DNA from: Cupriavidus taiwanensis
Lineage (GTDB): Bacteria; Pseudomonadota; Gammaproteobacteria; Burkholderiales; Burkholderiaceae
Direction: 5' to 3'
DNA: 64,000 nucleotides
Assembly (NCBI RefSeq): GCF_900250115.1
Contig: NZ_LT984803.1
Coordinates: 2,693,583 to 2,757,582 of the forward strand
This document shows positions 26,996 to 36,866 of this stretch, in pieces. The notes beneath the pieces were generated by a model. It saw only the letters and a program-made list of their open reading frames with translations. It did no database searches and had not been told where the DNA came from. The position numbers and the translations under genes were made by a program. Numbering within the stretch: the first letter of the stretch is position 1; every line of letters starts with the position of its first letter.

Positions 26996-27886
26996 ATGAG
27001 CGCAGGCGACCAGGACAAGCTGCCGCTGCCCGTGGAGCTGCCCGCCGTGGCGCCCGCCGCCGCCGGCCCGGCCGGCCCCGCCGACATGGTCGACGGGATG
27101 GCGTTCGCGCGCCTGTACGGCGAGCCGCTGTTCAAGCTGCCGCAGGACCTGTACATCCCGCCGGATGCGCTCGAGATCTTCCTCGAAGCCTTCGAAGGCC
27201 CGCTGGACCTGCTGCTGTACCTGATCCGCAAGCAGAACTTCAACGTCCTCGACATCCCGATGTCGCAGGTGACGCGGCAGTACCTGTCGTATATCGAGCA
27301 GATCCGCAAGACCAACCTGGAACTGGCGGCGGAATACCTGCTGATGGCGGCGATGCTGATCGAGATCAAGTCGCGCATGCTGCTGCCGGTCAAGAAGGCT
27401 GACAGCGACGAGGAAGCCGAGGACCCGCGCGCCGAACTGGTGCGCCGCCTGCTGGAGTATGAGCAGATGAAGCTGGCCGCGCAGCGCCTCGATACGGTGC
27501 CGCAGCTGGGCCGCGACTTCCTGCGCTCGCAGGTGTATATCGAGCAGAGCCTGGCGCCGCGCTTTCCCGAGGTGGAAACCGTCGACCTGCAGGCGGCCTG
27601 GGCCGACGTGCTCAAGCGTGCCAAGCTCAACCAGCACCACAAGATCTCGCGCGAGGAGCTGTCGGTGCGCGAGCACATGAGCCAGATCCTGCGCCGGCTG
27701 CAGCACGCGCGCTTCATGGAATTCTCGGAGCTGTTCGAGGACGCGGTGCGCTCCGGCAAGGGCGTGCCGGTGGTGGTGGTGAACTTCATCGCCATGCTCG
27801 AGCTGTCGCGGGAATCGCTGGTGGAGATCACCCAGGCCGAGCCGTTCGCGCCAATTTATGTGCGATTGGCGTACAGCCCCAGCTGA
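26996..27886 (+). CDS. scpA: Segregation and condensation protein A (296 aa)
   Basis: Kleisin subunit of the bacterial condensin (Smc-ScpA-ScpB) that compacts and segregates the chromosome. The N-terminal SMC-head-binding region carries the hallmark FEGPLDLLLYLIRKQNFNVLDIPM (about 63-86). A helical middle follows (AAEYLLMAAMLIEIKSRMLLP), with a C-terminal winged-helix part ending FAPIYVRLAYS. The first 45 residues are Pro/Ala-rich and variable. ATG at 26996. It lies between DUF3460 and panC; the 138-bp gap to panC holds a TACAAT box (27927-27932) that may be a separate panC promoter. No scpB is in this window. Confidence 0.95.
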   Translation: MSAGDQDKLPLPVELPAVAPAAAGPAGPADMVDGMAFARLYGEPLFKLPQDLYIPPDALEIFLEAFEGPLDLLLYLIRKQNFNVLDIPMSQVTRQYLSYIEQIRKTNLELAAEYLLMAAMLIEIKSRMLLPVKKADSDEEAEDPRAELVRRLLEYEQMKLAAQRLDTVPQLGRDFLRSQVYIEQSLAPRFPEVETVDLQAAWADVLKRAKLNQHHKISREELSVREHMSQILRRLQHARFMEFSELFEDAVRSGKGVPVVVVNFIAMLELSRESLVEITQAEPFAPIYVRLAYSPS

Positions 27887-28873
<987 letters not shown>

Positions 28874-28902
28874 ACGGCGCGTCCGCGACCGCCAGAAAAG
28901 TA

Positions 28903-28929
28903 AGGCAGGCCCGGCGGCCTGCCTTTTTT
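28903..28929. terminator. Terminator after panC
   Basis: A 9-bp stem AGGCAGGCC (28903-28911) / GGCCTGCCT (28916-28924) with a CGGC loop and a run of T to 28929. Upstream AAAAG on the left makes it partly bidirectional, serving panC and possibly the convergent PepSY gene, whose stop codon starts at 28929. Confidence 0.9.
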
Positions 28930-30122
28930 CATGCCCCGCGCATGCCGGCGCGCTGCGCGCTCTTGACCACATGGCGCTGGTGGCCGCGCCGCCGCTTCCA
29001 CCAGATCAGCGTGCCGGTCACGGCAAACGCCAGCGGCGCCAGCCCGAAAAGCGTGATAAAGATCCGCCCAGGCAGGCCGAAGGCTTCGCCGGTATGCAGC
29101 GGAAACTGCCAGTTCAGCAGCGTGTCGCCGGCGGGCGCCTGGTGCGGGTCGCGCACGCCCAGCGGCGAGCCGGTCCAGGCATCGAGCCAGAGCCGCGTGG
29201 CGCCGGTGTGCTGGCGCACCTCGCCGGGCTGGCACAGCCGGATCTCGAAGGCATCGCCGGGCTTGCGCGGGAAGCCGATGCGGGTGACCTGCGCCTGCGG
29301 GAACTGCGCCTGCGCCGCGGCCATGATCTGGCCCGCTTCCAGCGGCCGCGCCCCGGCCGGCGCCGGTGCCGAGACGTGCTTGGCGGGCGGCGTCACCGTC
29401 ATCACGCCAGCGACGATCGGCGTCACCCACTTGGGCAGGTTCAGGTACCAGCCGGAAAACGCGACGATGGCCAGCACCGGCGCGGCCAGGATGCCGCCGG
29501 CGCGGTGCAGCGAATAGTTGAAGCGCGACCACGAGCCGCCATGCGTGATGCGGAACGCCTGCTCTACCGAGCGCAGCTTCATCTTGGGCCACCATGCCGC
29601 CACCCCGACCAGCGTGGTCAGCAACAGCAGCATGCCGGCCACGCCGGTGATGGTCTTGCCCGTATCGCCGGACAGCAGGTAGCGGTGCAGGTGGAACAGC
29701 GTGGGCAGCAGCAACCGGCGCGACAGCCCGGGTTCGCCCCAGACGCGCTCGCCCTTCACCGCCAGCGTGACCGGGTCGACCATCACCTGGCGCGAGCGCC
29801 CCGGCACCACGCCGTCGGGCCCCTTGGCCGGATACCAGGCGATAAAGACGCCGCCGGCATGGGTCGGCAGCATCAGCAGGTTGGGCTTGCCGTAGGGCGG
29901 CGCCGCGAGGCGCTCGGTCACGGCCTGGACCGCGTCCGGGGTCAGCGGCGCGGTCATCGGCGCGGACGCCACCAGAAGGTCGGGATTGAGCCAGGCGTCG
30001 AGTTCATCGCGCCAGGCGATGGTCATGCCGGTCAGCCCCATCAGGACGAACAGCAGGCCGAGACTGAGGCCGATATAGCGATGCAGCTTGACGAGGACGA
30101 CGCGCAGGCGGCCGGTGACCAT
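28929..30122 (-). CDS. PepSY-associated TM-helix (iron-uptake-linked) membrane protein (397 aa)
   Basis: Inner-membrane protein of the PepSY_TM / PiuB-like family, often linked to siderophore or haem reduction at the membrane. An N-terminal TM helix, HRYIGLSLGLLFVLMGLTGMTIAW, has the conserved His before it; two PepSY modules and two further TM helices follow (TGVAGMLLLLTTLVGVAAWWP; AAPVLAIVAFSGWYLNLP), with a last helix near 365-385 (IFITLFGLAPLAFAVTGTLIWW). I use the ATG at 30122; a start at 30176 would add 18 residues. A Fur-box-like palindrome lies 73 bp upstream. cobQ ends 150 bp upstream on the same strand. Confidence 0.85.
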   Translation of the reverse strand: MVTGRLRVVLVKLHRYIGLSLGLLFVLMGLTGMTIAWRDELDAWLNPDLLVASAPMTAPLTPDAVQAVTERLAAPPYGKPNLLMLPTHAGGVFIAWYPAKGPDGVVPGRSRQVMVDPVTLAVKGERVWGEPGLSRRLLLPTLFHLHRYLLSGDTGKTITGVAGMLLLLTTLVGVAAWWPKMKLRSVEQAFRITHGGSWSRFNYSLHRAGGILAAPVLAIVAFSGWYLNLPKWVTPIVAGVMTVTPPAKHVSAPAPAGARPLEAGQIMAAAQAQFPQAQVTRIGFPRKPGDAFEIRLCQPGEVRQHTGATRLWLDAWTGSPLGVRDPHQAPAGDTLLNWQFPLHTGEAFGLPGRIFITLFGLAPLAFAVTGTLIWWKRRRGHQRHVVKSAQRAGMRGA

Positions 30123-30194
30123 GACGGGGTGAAGTACGTTGAGCGGACGCTGCAAGCCGCGGAATATGGCGCACAAGCCATGCCATGCCGCGTT

Positions 30195-30220
30195 GCGAAT
30201 GCGAAAGATTCGCGATTCTA
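30195..30220 (-). promoter_or_regulatory. Candidate Fur box and -10 for the PepSY gene
   Basis: GCGAAT-GCGAAAG-ATTCGC (30195-30213) is a 19-bp inverted repeat of the size and A/T-G-C pattern seen in beta-proteobacterial Fur boxes. TAGAAT on the minus strand (30220-30215) is a -10-like hexamer right beside it. A GC hairpin (GCAGGGC/GCCCTGC, 30221-30240) precedes it and may end cobQ mRNA. Confidence 0.4.
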
Positions 30221-30272
30221 GCAGGGCCTCGGCGCCCTGCCGTGGCGGCGCCGTGGCAACGCCGCGGCAACG

Positions 30273-31787
30273 TCAGCGCCGCAACGGCGCCAGCAGTGCC
30301 GCCAGGTCCAGGTGCGCGGCCATGGTGTCGGCCAGGCGCTCGATCGACGCTTCGCGCAGCGCGTCGAGATCGACCGCCTGCGCCCGGTCCAGCCCGGCCC
30401 AGCGCAGCAGCGCCTGGCAGGCGGCGGGATCGTCGAACAGGCCGTGGACATAGGTCGCCAGCACCTGCCCGTCGCCCGAGCGCGCGCCGTCCGGCCGCAT
30501 GCTGCCGTCGCCGCGCTCCAGCCACAGCGCCGGCTGCTCCAGGCCCTTGCCGGTGGTGACGCCGAGGTGGATCTCGTAGCCGCGCACCGGCGCGCCGGCC
30601 GGGTCCGACAGCCGTCCGCGCACCTGGCGCAACTGCTTGTCGGCGGCCAGCGTGGTTTCGTAATCGAGCCAGCCCAGGCCGGCGCTGCTGCCGGCGGGGC
30701 CTTCGCGGCCGTCGGGATCGTGCACCTGCCGCCCCAGCATCTGCATGCCGCCGCAGATGCCGATCAGCTTGCCGCCGTAGCGCAGGTGCCGCGCCAGCGC
30801 GGCGTCCCAGCCCTGCGCGCGCAGGAAGTCGAGGTCGCCGCGCACGTTCTTGCTGCCGGGCAGCACCACCAGGTCGGCGGGCGGGATCGGCCGGCCGGGG
30901 CCGACAAACTGCAGGTCGACCTGCGGGTGCGCGCGCAGCGCGTCGAAGTCGGTATGGTTGGCGATGCGCGGCAGCACCGGCACGATTACGCGCAGGCGCT
31001 GCGCGCCCTGGCCCCCCTCGGCCTGCACGCCGATGATGGCGTCCTCGGCATCGAGGTGCAGGCCGTGCAGGTACGGCAGCACGCCGAACACCGGCTTGCC
31101 GGTACGCGCCACCAGCCAGTCCAGGCCCGGCTCCAGCAGCCCGATATCGCCGCGGAAGCGGTTGATGATGAAGCCGGTCACGCGCGCGCGCTCGCTCCCG
31201 GACAGGCAGTCGAGCGTACCCACCAGGTGCGCGAACACGCCGCCGCGGTCGATGTCCGCGACCAGCACCACCGGGCAGTCGACCTGCTCGGCAAAGCCCA
31301 TGTTGGCGATGTCGCGCTCGCGCAGGTTGACCTCGGCCGGGCTGCCGGCGCCCTCCACCAGCACCACCTCATGCGCCCGCGCCAGGCGCGCGTGCGAGGC
31401 CAGCACCGCCTGCATCGCCTGCGGCTTGTAGGCGTGGTAGGCGCGCGCGTCCAGGTCCAGCCGGGCGCGGCCATGGATGATGACCTGGGCGCCGGTGTCG
31501 CTGCTGGGCTTGAGCAGCACCGGGTTCATGTCGGTATGGGGCGCCAGCCGCGCGGCCTGCGCCTGCAGCGCCTGGGCGCGGCCGATTTCGCCGCCGTCGG
31601 CGGTGACGGCGCTGTTCAGCGCCATGTTCTGGGGCTTGAATGGCACCACGCGCGTGCCGGCGCGGGCCAGCACCCGGCACAGACCGGCGACGATGGTGCT
31701 CTTGCCGGCATCGGAGGTGGTGCCCTGGACCATCAGGGTGCCGCGCAGGCCACCCGGCGGCGGGGATTGCGGAGAGTCGGGTTGCAT
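30273..31787 (-). CDS. cobQ: Cobyric acid synthase (504 aa)
   Basis: ATP- and glutamine-dependent amidation of adenosylcobyrinic acid a,c-diamide at carboxylates b, d, e and g. The N-terminal dethiobiotin-synthetase-like P-loop domain contains [14 protein letters not shown] (about 18-31) and [15 protein letters not shown]. The C-terminal class I glutamine amidotransferase domain carries the nucleophile Cys in [11 protein letters not shown] and the His in [11 protein letters not shown] at 31787 ([13 protein letters not shown]). It is divergent from cobU across 68 bp and is not under the riboswitch seen at 42430. It belongs to the late cobalamin pathway of this island. Confidence 0.95.
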   Translation of the reverse strand: MQPDSPQSPPPGGLRGTLMVQGTTSDAGKSTIVAGLCRVLARAGTRVVPFKPQNMALNSAVTADGGEIGRAQALQAQAARLAPHTDMNPVLLKPSSDTGAQVIIHGRARLDLDARAYHAYKPQAMQAVLASHARLARAHEVVLVEGAGSPAEVNLRERDIANMGFAEQVDCPVVLVADIDRGGVFAHLVGTLDCLSGSERARVTGFIINRFRGDIGLLEPGLDWLVARTGKPVFGVLPYLHGLHLDAEDAIIGVQAEGGQGAQRLRVIVPVLPRIANHTDFDALRAHPQVDLQFVGPGRPIPPADLVVLPGSKNVRGDLDFLRAQGWDAALARHLRYGGKLIGICGGMQMLGRQVHDPDGREGPAGSSAGLGWLDYETTLAADKQLRQVRGRLSDPAGAPVRGYEIHLGVTTGKGLEQPALWLERGDGSMRPDGARSGDGQVLATYVHGLFDDPAACQALLRWAGLDRAQAVDLDALREASIERLADTMAAHLDLAALLAPLRR

Positions 31788-31855
31788 CGGCGGATTATCG
31801 CACCGCCGCGCACGCGGGCCGTGCCATGCCCGGATGCGGCGGCTACAATACGCGG

Positions 31856-32530
31856 ATGGAAACCCCGGCCATCGCACCCGCCCCCGCGTCGGGCACCGCA
31901 CCTGCCGCCCAGCCGCGCGCTGCCGCCGGCGGCAGCGGCGGCCGCCAGCTTACCCTGGTGCTGGGCGGCGCCCGTTCCGGCAAGAGCCACTTTGCCGAAC
32001 AGCTCGCCACCGACCACGCCACCATTACCGGCGGACCGGTCACCTACATCGCCACGGCACATCAGGACCCGGCCCATGCCGACCAGGAACTGGAGGTCCG
32101 CATCGCGCTGCACCGCGCGCGCCGCCCCGCCGACTGGCGCCTGGTCGAAGAGCCGGTGCACCTGGCCGATGCGCTCTATGCCAACGCGCGCCACGACGGC
32201 TGCATCCTGGTGGATTGCATGACGCTGTGGATCAACAACCTGCTCTTCCCCAACGGCCGCAGCTATCCCGAGCATGGCGTGATCACGCCGCCGGCAGCGT
32301 TCACCGAGGAAATCGAGGCGCTGCTCAATGCGCTGCCGACGCTGCCCGGCCATGTGATCCTGGTCTCGAACGAGATCGGCTTCGGCGTGATCCCGATGGG
32401 TGCCATCACCCGCTTCTATGTCGATGAACTGGGCCGCCTGAACCAGAAGCTGGCCGCCGCCGCCGACTGCGTGCGGCTGCTGGTGGCGGGTATCCCGGTC
32501 GCGGTAAAGGGCCCCGATCCCGCATGCTGA
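31856..32530 (+). CDS. cobU: Adenosylcobinamide kinase / guanylyltransferase (224 aa)
   Basis: Bifunctional enzyme that phosphorylates adenosylcobinamide and adds GMP to give adenosylcobinamide-GDP. The P-loop GGARSGKS is at residues 37-44. VTYIATA and [15 protein letters not shown] follow, and [13 protein letters not shown] is the conserved C-terminal signature. The first 30 residues are an Ala/Pro-rich extension not needed by the family. A later start would fit the core but no in-frame ATG exists before the P-loop. TACAAT at 31844-31849 is a possible -10 but sits very close to the start. cbiB overlaps the end by seven bases. Confidence 0.95.
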   Translation: METPAIAPAPASGTAPAAQPRAAAGGSGGRQLTLVLGGARSGKSHFAEQLATDHATITGGPVTYIATAHQDPAHADQELEVRIALHRARRPADWRLVEEPVHLADALYANARHDGCILVDCMTLWINNLLFPNGRSYPEHGVITPPAAFTEEIEALLNALPTLPGHVILVSNEIGFGVIPMGAITRFYVDELGRLNQKLAAAADCVRLLVAGIPVAVKGPDPAC

Positions 32531-33498
32531 TGCTGGCCTGGCCGGCATGCGTGGCAGCGGCATGGATCGGGGCACTGCTGGACCGCTGGCTCGGCGAGCC
32601 GCGCCGCTGGCATCCGCTGGTGGGCTTCGGCCGCATCGCGGCCGCCCTGGAGCGCCGCCTCAACCCTCCCTCGCAAGGTGATGCGCGATCGCGCCAGCGC
32701 CTTGCCGGGCTTGCCGGCTGGTGCGTGCTGGTGCTGGCCCCGGCCGCGCTGGCATGGTGGCTGGTGGCCGCCGCGGCCCGCTGGCATCCGCTCGCCGCGC
32801 TGGCGCTGCATGCGCTGGCGCTGTACGCGGCGCTGGGCGCGCGCAGCCTGCACCAGCATATCGCCCCGATCGCCGGCGCCTTGAACGCGGCCGACCTGCC
32901 TGCCGCGCGCGCGCTGACCGCGCGCATCGTCTCGCGCGACACCGCCGATGCCGACGCCGAGGCGCTGGCGCGTGCCGCCTGCGAATCGGCACTGGAAAAC
33001 GGCAACGACGCCGTGTTCGGCGCGCTGTTCTGGTTCCTGGTCGGCGGCGCGCCCGCCGTGATCGTGTTCCGCCTGGCCAATACGCTCGATGCGATGTGGG
33101 GCTACCGCACGCCGCGGCTGCTGCATTTCGGCTGGGCCGCGGCGCGTCTCGACGATGCCCTCAACCTGGTGCCGGCACGGCTGACCGCGCTGTCGTATGC
33201 GCTGCTCGGCGCCACCGCGCCGGCCTTGCGCTGCTGGCGCACGCAGGCGCCGGCGTGGTCGAGCCCCAATGCCGGCCCGGTGATGGCCGCGGGAGCCGGC
33301 GCCATCGGCGTGCGTCTCGGCGGCCCGGCGCGCTATCACGGTGAAATCGAGCCACGCCCGCCGCTGGGCGCCGGCACCGCGCCGCAGGCGGCGCATGTGA
33401 TGGCCTGCCTGCGGCTGGTGGAACGCACGCTATGGCTGTGGCTGGCACTGGCAGGCGCGAGCGCGCTGGCCGCGCTGATCATCTCCGCACCGGCATGA
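32524..33498 (+). CDS. cbiB: Adenosylcobinamide-phosphate synthase CbiB/CobD (324 aa)
   Basis: Membrane enzyme that attaches (R)-1-amino-2-propanol (phosphate) to adenosylcobyric acid. It contains DRWLGEPRRWHPLVGFGRIAAALERR near the N-terminus, about four to five TM helices, ESALENGNDAVFGALFWFLVGGAPAVIVFRLANTLDAMWGY in the middle and LGGPARYHGE near the C-terminus, all typical. The start overlaps cobU by seven bases and the stop overlaps the next start as ATGA, so the three plus-strand genes are coupled. Confidence 0.94.
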   Translation: MLMLAWPACVAAAWIGALLDRWLGEPRRWHPLVGFGRIAAALERRLNPPSQGDARSRQRLAGLAGWCVLVLAPAALAWWLVAAAARWHPLAALALHALALYAALGARSLHQHIAPIAGALNAADLPAARALTARIVSRDTADADAEALARAACESALENGNDAVFGALFWFLVGGAPAVIVFRLANTLDAMWGYRTPRLLHFGWAAARLDDALNLVPARLTALSYALLGATAPALRCWRTQAPAWSSPNAGPVMAAGAGAIGVRLGGPARYHGEIEPRPPLGAGTAPQAAHVMACLRLVERTLWLWLALAGASALAALIISAPA

Positions 33499-34511
33499 GC
33501 ACCGCCCTGCCCCCGATCCGCCATGGCGGCGACCTGCTCGCCGCGGTGCGCCGCTACGGCCGCCCGGCCGACGAGTGGCTCGACCTGTCCACCGGCATCA
33601 ATCCCGGCGGCTATGCGGTGCCGATGCTGCCGCCGCAGGTATGGCAGCGGCTGCCGCAGGACGACGACGGCCTGGCCGAACTGGCCGCGGCGGCATGCGG
33701 CGCGCCCCATGCGCTGCCGGTGGCCGGCTCGCAGGCCGCGATCCGCACGCTGCCGGCGCTGCTGCGCCCGGGGCGCGTCGGCATCGCCGCGCTGGGGTAC
33801 AGCGAATACGCGCCGGCGTTCGCCACCGCGGGGCACACCGTGGTGCTGCTGGACGAAGCGGACTTCAAGCGGCCTGATCTGGCCGACGCGCTCGATCATC
33901 TGGTCGTCGTCAACCCGAATAACCCGACCGCGCGCATGCTGCCCGCCGCCACGCTGCTGCGCTGGCATGGCGCGCTGGCTGCGCGCGGCGGCACGCTGCT
34001 GGTCGACGAAGCCTTTATCGATTGCCTGCCCGGCGCTTCCGTCGCCGCGCATAGCGCCCGGCCCGGGTTGGTGGTGCTGCGCTCGATCGGCAAGTTCTAC
34101 GGGCTGGCCGGCATCCGCTGCGGCTTCGTGCTGGCACAGCCGGCGCTGCTCGACGCGCTGCGCGCGCGCCTGGGCCACTGGACCGTCGCCGGCCCCGCGC
34201 GCGAGGTGGCGCGCCGCGCGCTGGCCGACCAGCCGTGGCAGCACGCCACCCGTGACCGGCTGCAGGCGTGCGGGGCACGGCTGGCCGCCATGCTGGACCG
34301 CCACGGCCTGGCGCCGGCGATGCACCCGTTGTTCTGCTGGGTCCCGCATCGCGACGCCGCGCGGCTGCACCACGGCCTGGCGCAGCACGGCGTCTGGACC
34401 CGTTATTTCGATGCCGCCGGCGGCTGCGCGCCGAGCCTGCGCCTTGGACTGCCGCCGGACCAGCCGCTGGCCTGGCAGCGGCTGGACGCGGCGCTGGCGG
34501 CCGCTGCCTGA
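33495..34511 (+). CDS. cobD: Threonine-phosphate decarboxylase (338 aa)
   Basis: PLP-dependent class I/II aminotransferase-fold enzyme that makes aminopropanol phosphate for the nucleotide loop. HGGDLLAAVRRYGRPADEWLDLSTGINPGGY is the family start, NPNNPTAR and VDEAFIDCLPG are cofactor-pocket motifs, and the PLP lysine is in LRSIGKFYGLAGIRCGF. The name differs between systems (cobD in Salmonella, cobC in Pseudomonas). Translation is coupled to cbiB through ATGA. It could in principle act as a histidinol-phosphate aminotransferase relative, but the context is decisive. Confidence 0.9.
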   Translation: MSTALPPIRHGGDLLAAVRRYGRPADEWLDLSTGINPGGYAVPMLPPQVWQRLPQDDDGLAELAAAACGAPHALPVAGSQAAIRTLPALLRPGRVGIAALGYSEYAPAFATAGHTVVLLDEADFKRPDLADALDHLVVVNPNNPTARMLPAATLLRWHGALAARGGTLLVDEAFIDCLPGASVAAHSARPGLVVLRSIGKFYGLAGIRCGFVLAQPALLDALRARLGHWTVAGPAREVARRALADQPWQHATRDRLQACGARLAAMLDRHGLAPAMHPLFCWVPHRDAARLHHGLAQHGVWTRYFDAAGGCAPSLRLGLPPDQPLAWQRLDAALAAAA

Positions 34512-34527
34512 CCTTCCGACGCCTGCC

Positions 34528-35433
34528 ATGCCGAACCGCCTCACCCCTGTCATCGCCTACGCCCTGCTGACCGCGGCGCTACCCGCCACCGCCACGGTCT
34601 CCGCCATCGACGACGCCGGCCAGACCGTGACCCTGGCGCAGCCCGCGCGCCGCGTGGTCTCGCTGGCGCCGCACGTCACCGAGATGCTGTTCGCCGCGGG
34701 CGCGGGCGACCGCATCGTCGGCACCGTCAACTACAGCGACTACCCGCCGCAGGCGCGCGCGATCGCGCGCGTCGGCGACAACAAGGCGCTGGACCTGGAG
34801 CGCATCGCCGCGCTCAAGCCCGACCTGATCGTGGTGTGGCGCCACGGCAATGCACAGAAGCAGGCCGACCGCTTGCGTGCGCTCGGCATCCCGCTGTTCT
34901 ACAGCGAGCCGCGCCGGCTGGCGGCGATCCCGGACAACATCGAGAAGCTTGGCACGCTGCTGGGCACCGAGGCCACCGCGCGGCGCGCCGCCGACGGCTT
35001 CCGCCAGCAGGTGGAAACGCTGCGCAAGACTTATGCGGCGCGCCCGCCGGTGACGGTGTTCTACCAGGTCTGGCAGCAGCCGCTGATGACGCTCAACGGC
35101 CAGCACCTGGTCAGCGACATGCTGGCGCTGTGCGGCGGCCGCAACCTGTTCGCGGCCGAGGCGCCGCTGGTGCCGACCGTGTCGGTCGAAGCGGTGATCG
35201 CTGGCAATCCGGAAGCGATGGTGACGGCGGGCATGGGCGCCACGCGCTCGGACCAGCCGTTGCCGGATTTCGAGATGTGGCGGCGCTGGACCCAGGTCAC
35301 GGCGGTGGCGCGCAACAACCTGTTCGTGATCGATGGCGACCTGCTCAACCGTGCCGGCCCGCGCGTGGTGCAGGGCGCGGCGCAGCTCTGCAAGGACCTC
35401 GACACCGCGCGCAGCCGCCGGCCGGCACGCTGA
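34528..35433 (+). CDS. btuF: Cobalamin ABC transporter substrate-binding protein, BtuF-like (301 aa)
   Basis: Periplasmic helical-backbone metal/cofactor receptor (Peripla_BP_2). A Sec signal peptide (about 1-26, ALLTAALPATATVSA) is followed by PARRVVSLAPHVTEMLFAAGAGDRIVG, LDLERIAALKPDLIVVW and QQPLMTLNGQHLVSDMLALCGGRNLF. Position between cobalamin genes, with BtuC- and BtuD-like partners on the opposite strand at 38562-40408, supports B12 over haem or siderophore. The start is 16 bp after the cobD stop. Its TGA abuts the stop of the convergent phosphatase, forming TGATCA. Confidence 0.88.
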   Translation: MPNRLTPVIAYALLTAALPATATVSAIDDAGQTVTLAQPARRVVSLAPHVTEMLFAAGAGDRIVGTVNYSDYPPQARAIARVGDNKALDLERIAALKPDLIVVWRHGNAQKQADRLRALGIPLFYSEPRRLAAIPDNIEKLGTLLGTEATARRAADGFRQQVETLRKTYAARPPVTVFYQVWQQPLMTLNGQHLVSDMLALCGGRNLFAAEAPLVPTVSVEAVIAGNPEAMVTAGMGATRSDQPLPDFEMWRRWTQVTAVARNNLFVIDGDLLNRAGPRVVQGAAQLCKDLDTARSRRPAR

Positions 35434-36015
35434 TCAGCCGCCGCGGTTCCACCAGCCCAGCCGCGCCCCGCCCTGCCCCAGCCGGAATCCGCAGCTGGCG
35501 CCGAAGCCGAGTTCCCAGCTGACCGTGGTCGACAGCGGCACGCCCAGCCAGTGCGCCGCCAGCATGCGCATCGGCCCGGCATGGCCGACCACCCAGAGGC
35601 ATTGCGCGCGCGCGCCGACCAGGGTCGCGGCCCAGCCAACCACCCGCGCCATCGCCTGCGCCGGCGATTCGCCGCCATGCGGACGCGCATGCAGCAGGTC
35701 GGCCGCCCATTGGTCCAGCGCAGTGCGGTCGATCGCATCCCAGGCCACGCCCTCCCAGCTGCCGAAGTCGATTTCGCGCAGGGCCGCTTCGGTGTCGATG
35801 TCCGGCACGCCGCCGGGCCATGCCTGGGCCAGCGCCTGCGCCGTGCCGAGCGCGCGCGCCAGCGGGCTGGCGACGATGCGATCCGGTGCCGGCAGGCCGG
35901 CAACGATGCGCGCGGCGGGCGGCGTCAGCGGCGCCAGCAGCGGCAGGTCGAGGCAGCCATAGCAGGTGCCTGCCGGCACCTGCGGCTGCGCATGGCGGAT
36001 CAGGACCAGGTCCAT
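35434..36015 (-). CDS. cobC: Alpha-ribazole phosphatase (histidine phosphatase family, 193 aa)
   Basis: Removes the 5'-phosphate from alpha-ribazole phosphate (or adenosylcobalamin phosphate) at the end of nucleotide-loop assembly. LVLIRHAQP contains the catalytic RH of phosphoglycerate-mutase-like phosphatases, YGCLDLPL is typical of CobC, ALREIDFGSWEG the third motif, and VVGHAGPMR the second catalytic His. The start (ATG at 36015) overlaps the cobS end by 16 bases. Last gene of the riboswitch-headed minus-strand operon. Confidence 0.9.
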   Translation of the reverse strand: MDLVLIRHAQPQVPAGTCYGCLDLPLLAPLTPPAARIVAGLPAPDRIVASPLARALGTAQALAQAWPGGVPDIDTEAALREIDFGSWEGVAWDAIDRTALDQWAADLLHARPHGGESPAQAMARVVGWAATLVGARAQCLWVVGHAGPMRMLAAHWLGVPLSTTVSWELGFGASCGFRLGQGGARLGWWNRGG

Positions 36016-36866
36016 GCCGCGGCCACCAGGTAGAGCAGGATTTCGGCGCATTGCTGGGCCATGCCCAGGCAGTCGCCGGTATAGCCGCCGATGCGGCGCA
36101 CGAAGTACCGGCCGAGCAGCAGGCGCAGCACCAGCAACGCTGCGAAGGCCGCCGCGCCGAACCCCGGCGACACCAGCCACAGCGGCACCAGCCCGCACAG
36201 CAGCGCGAACACCAGGCCCGCGCCGGCCAGCTTCTGCGCCACCGGCTTGGCCTTGCCCTCGGCGCGCACGTAGGCCAGCGTGGCGAGATAGCTGACCGCC
36301 ATCGCGCGGCTGGCGGCATGCGCGGCGACCAGTACGGCGATCAGCACCGCGATGCCGCCGCGCCCGGCGATGGCGACCAGCAGCTGCCACTTCAGCAGCA
36401 GCGCCACCACCAGCGCGATCGCGCCGAACGCGCCGATGCGCGAATCGTGCATGATGCGCAGCACGTCGTCGCGCCGCCACGCACCGCCGAAGGCATCGAT
36501 GCAATCGGCTAGCCCGTCTTCATGGAAGGCGCCGGTCAGCAGCAGCGTCGCGGCCATGCCCAGCAGCACGGCCACGCCGGGCGGCCACCACAGCGCCGCC
36601 CCCCAGGTGAGCAGCGCGCCCGCGCCGCCCACCAGCAGCCCGACCAGCGGAAAGTAGCGTGCGGCGGCATGCAGGTAATGCGGTTCGAAGCCGACCCAGC
36701 GCGCCAGCCAGCCCGGCAGCGGCACGCGCGTGAAGTAGCCCAGTGCGGTCAGGAAATAGCGCAGTTCGCCGGCCACGCCCGCGCGGCCGCGGGGTACGGG
36801 TCCGGGTCCGGCTTCGGGTCCGGGTTCGGGTTCGGGCATGGGCACCGGGTCGGGCGGCACGCTCAT
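36000..36866 (-). CDS. cobS: Adenosylcobinamide-GDP ribazoletransferase (288 aa)
   Basis: Polytopic inner-membrane enzyme joining alpha-ribazole (phosphate) to adenosylcobinamide-GDP. The core starts near residue 34 ([19 protein letters not shown]) and includes [18 protein letters not shown], the metal-binding acidic motif, then [16 protein letters not shown] and several TM helices. Residues 5-32 are an unusual Pro/Glu/Gly tract encoded by near-hexameric DNA repeats (36792-36853). The start ATG overlaps the cobT stop as ATGA. The Pro-rich head is absent from typical CobS and may have expanded by slippage. Confidence 0.94.
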   Translation of the reverse strand: MSVPPDPVPMPEPEPGPEAGPGPVPRGRAGVAGELRYFLTALGYFTRVPLPGWLARWVGFEPHYLHAAARYFPLVGLLVGGAGALLTWGAALWWPPGVAVLLGMAATLLLTGAFHEDGLADCIDAFGGAWRRDDVLRIMHDSRIGAFGAIALVVALLLKWQLLVAIAGRGGIAVLIAVLVAAHAASRAMAVSYLATLAYVRAEGKAKPVAQKLAGAGLVFALLCGLVPLWLVSPGFGAAAFAALLVLRLLLGRYFVRRIGGYTGDCLGMAQQCAEILLYLVAAAWTWS

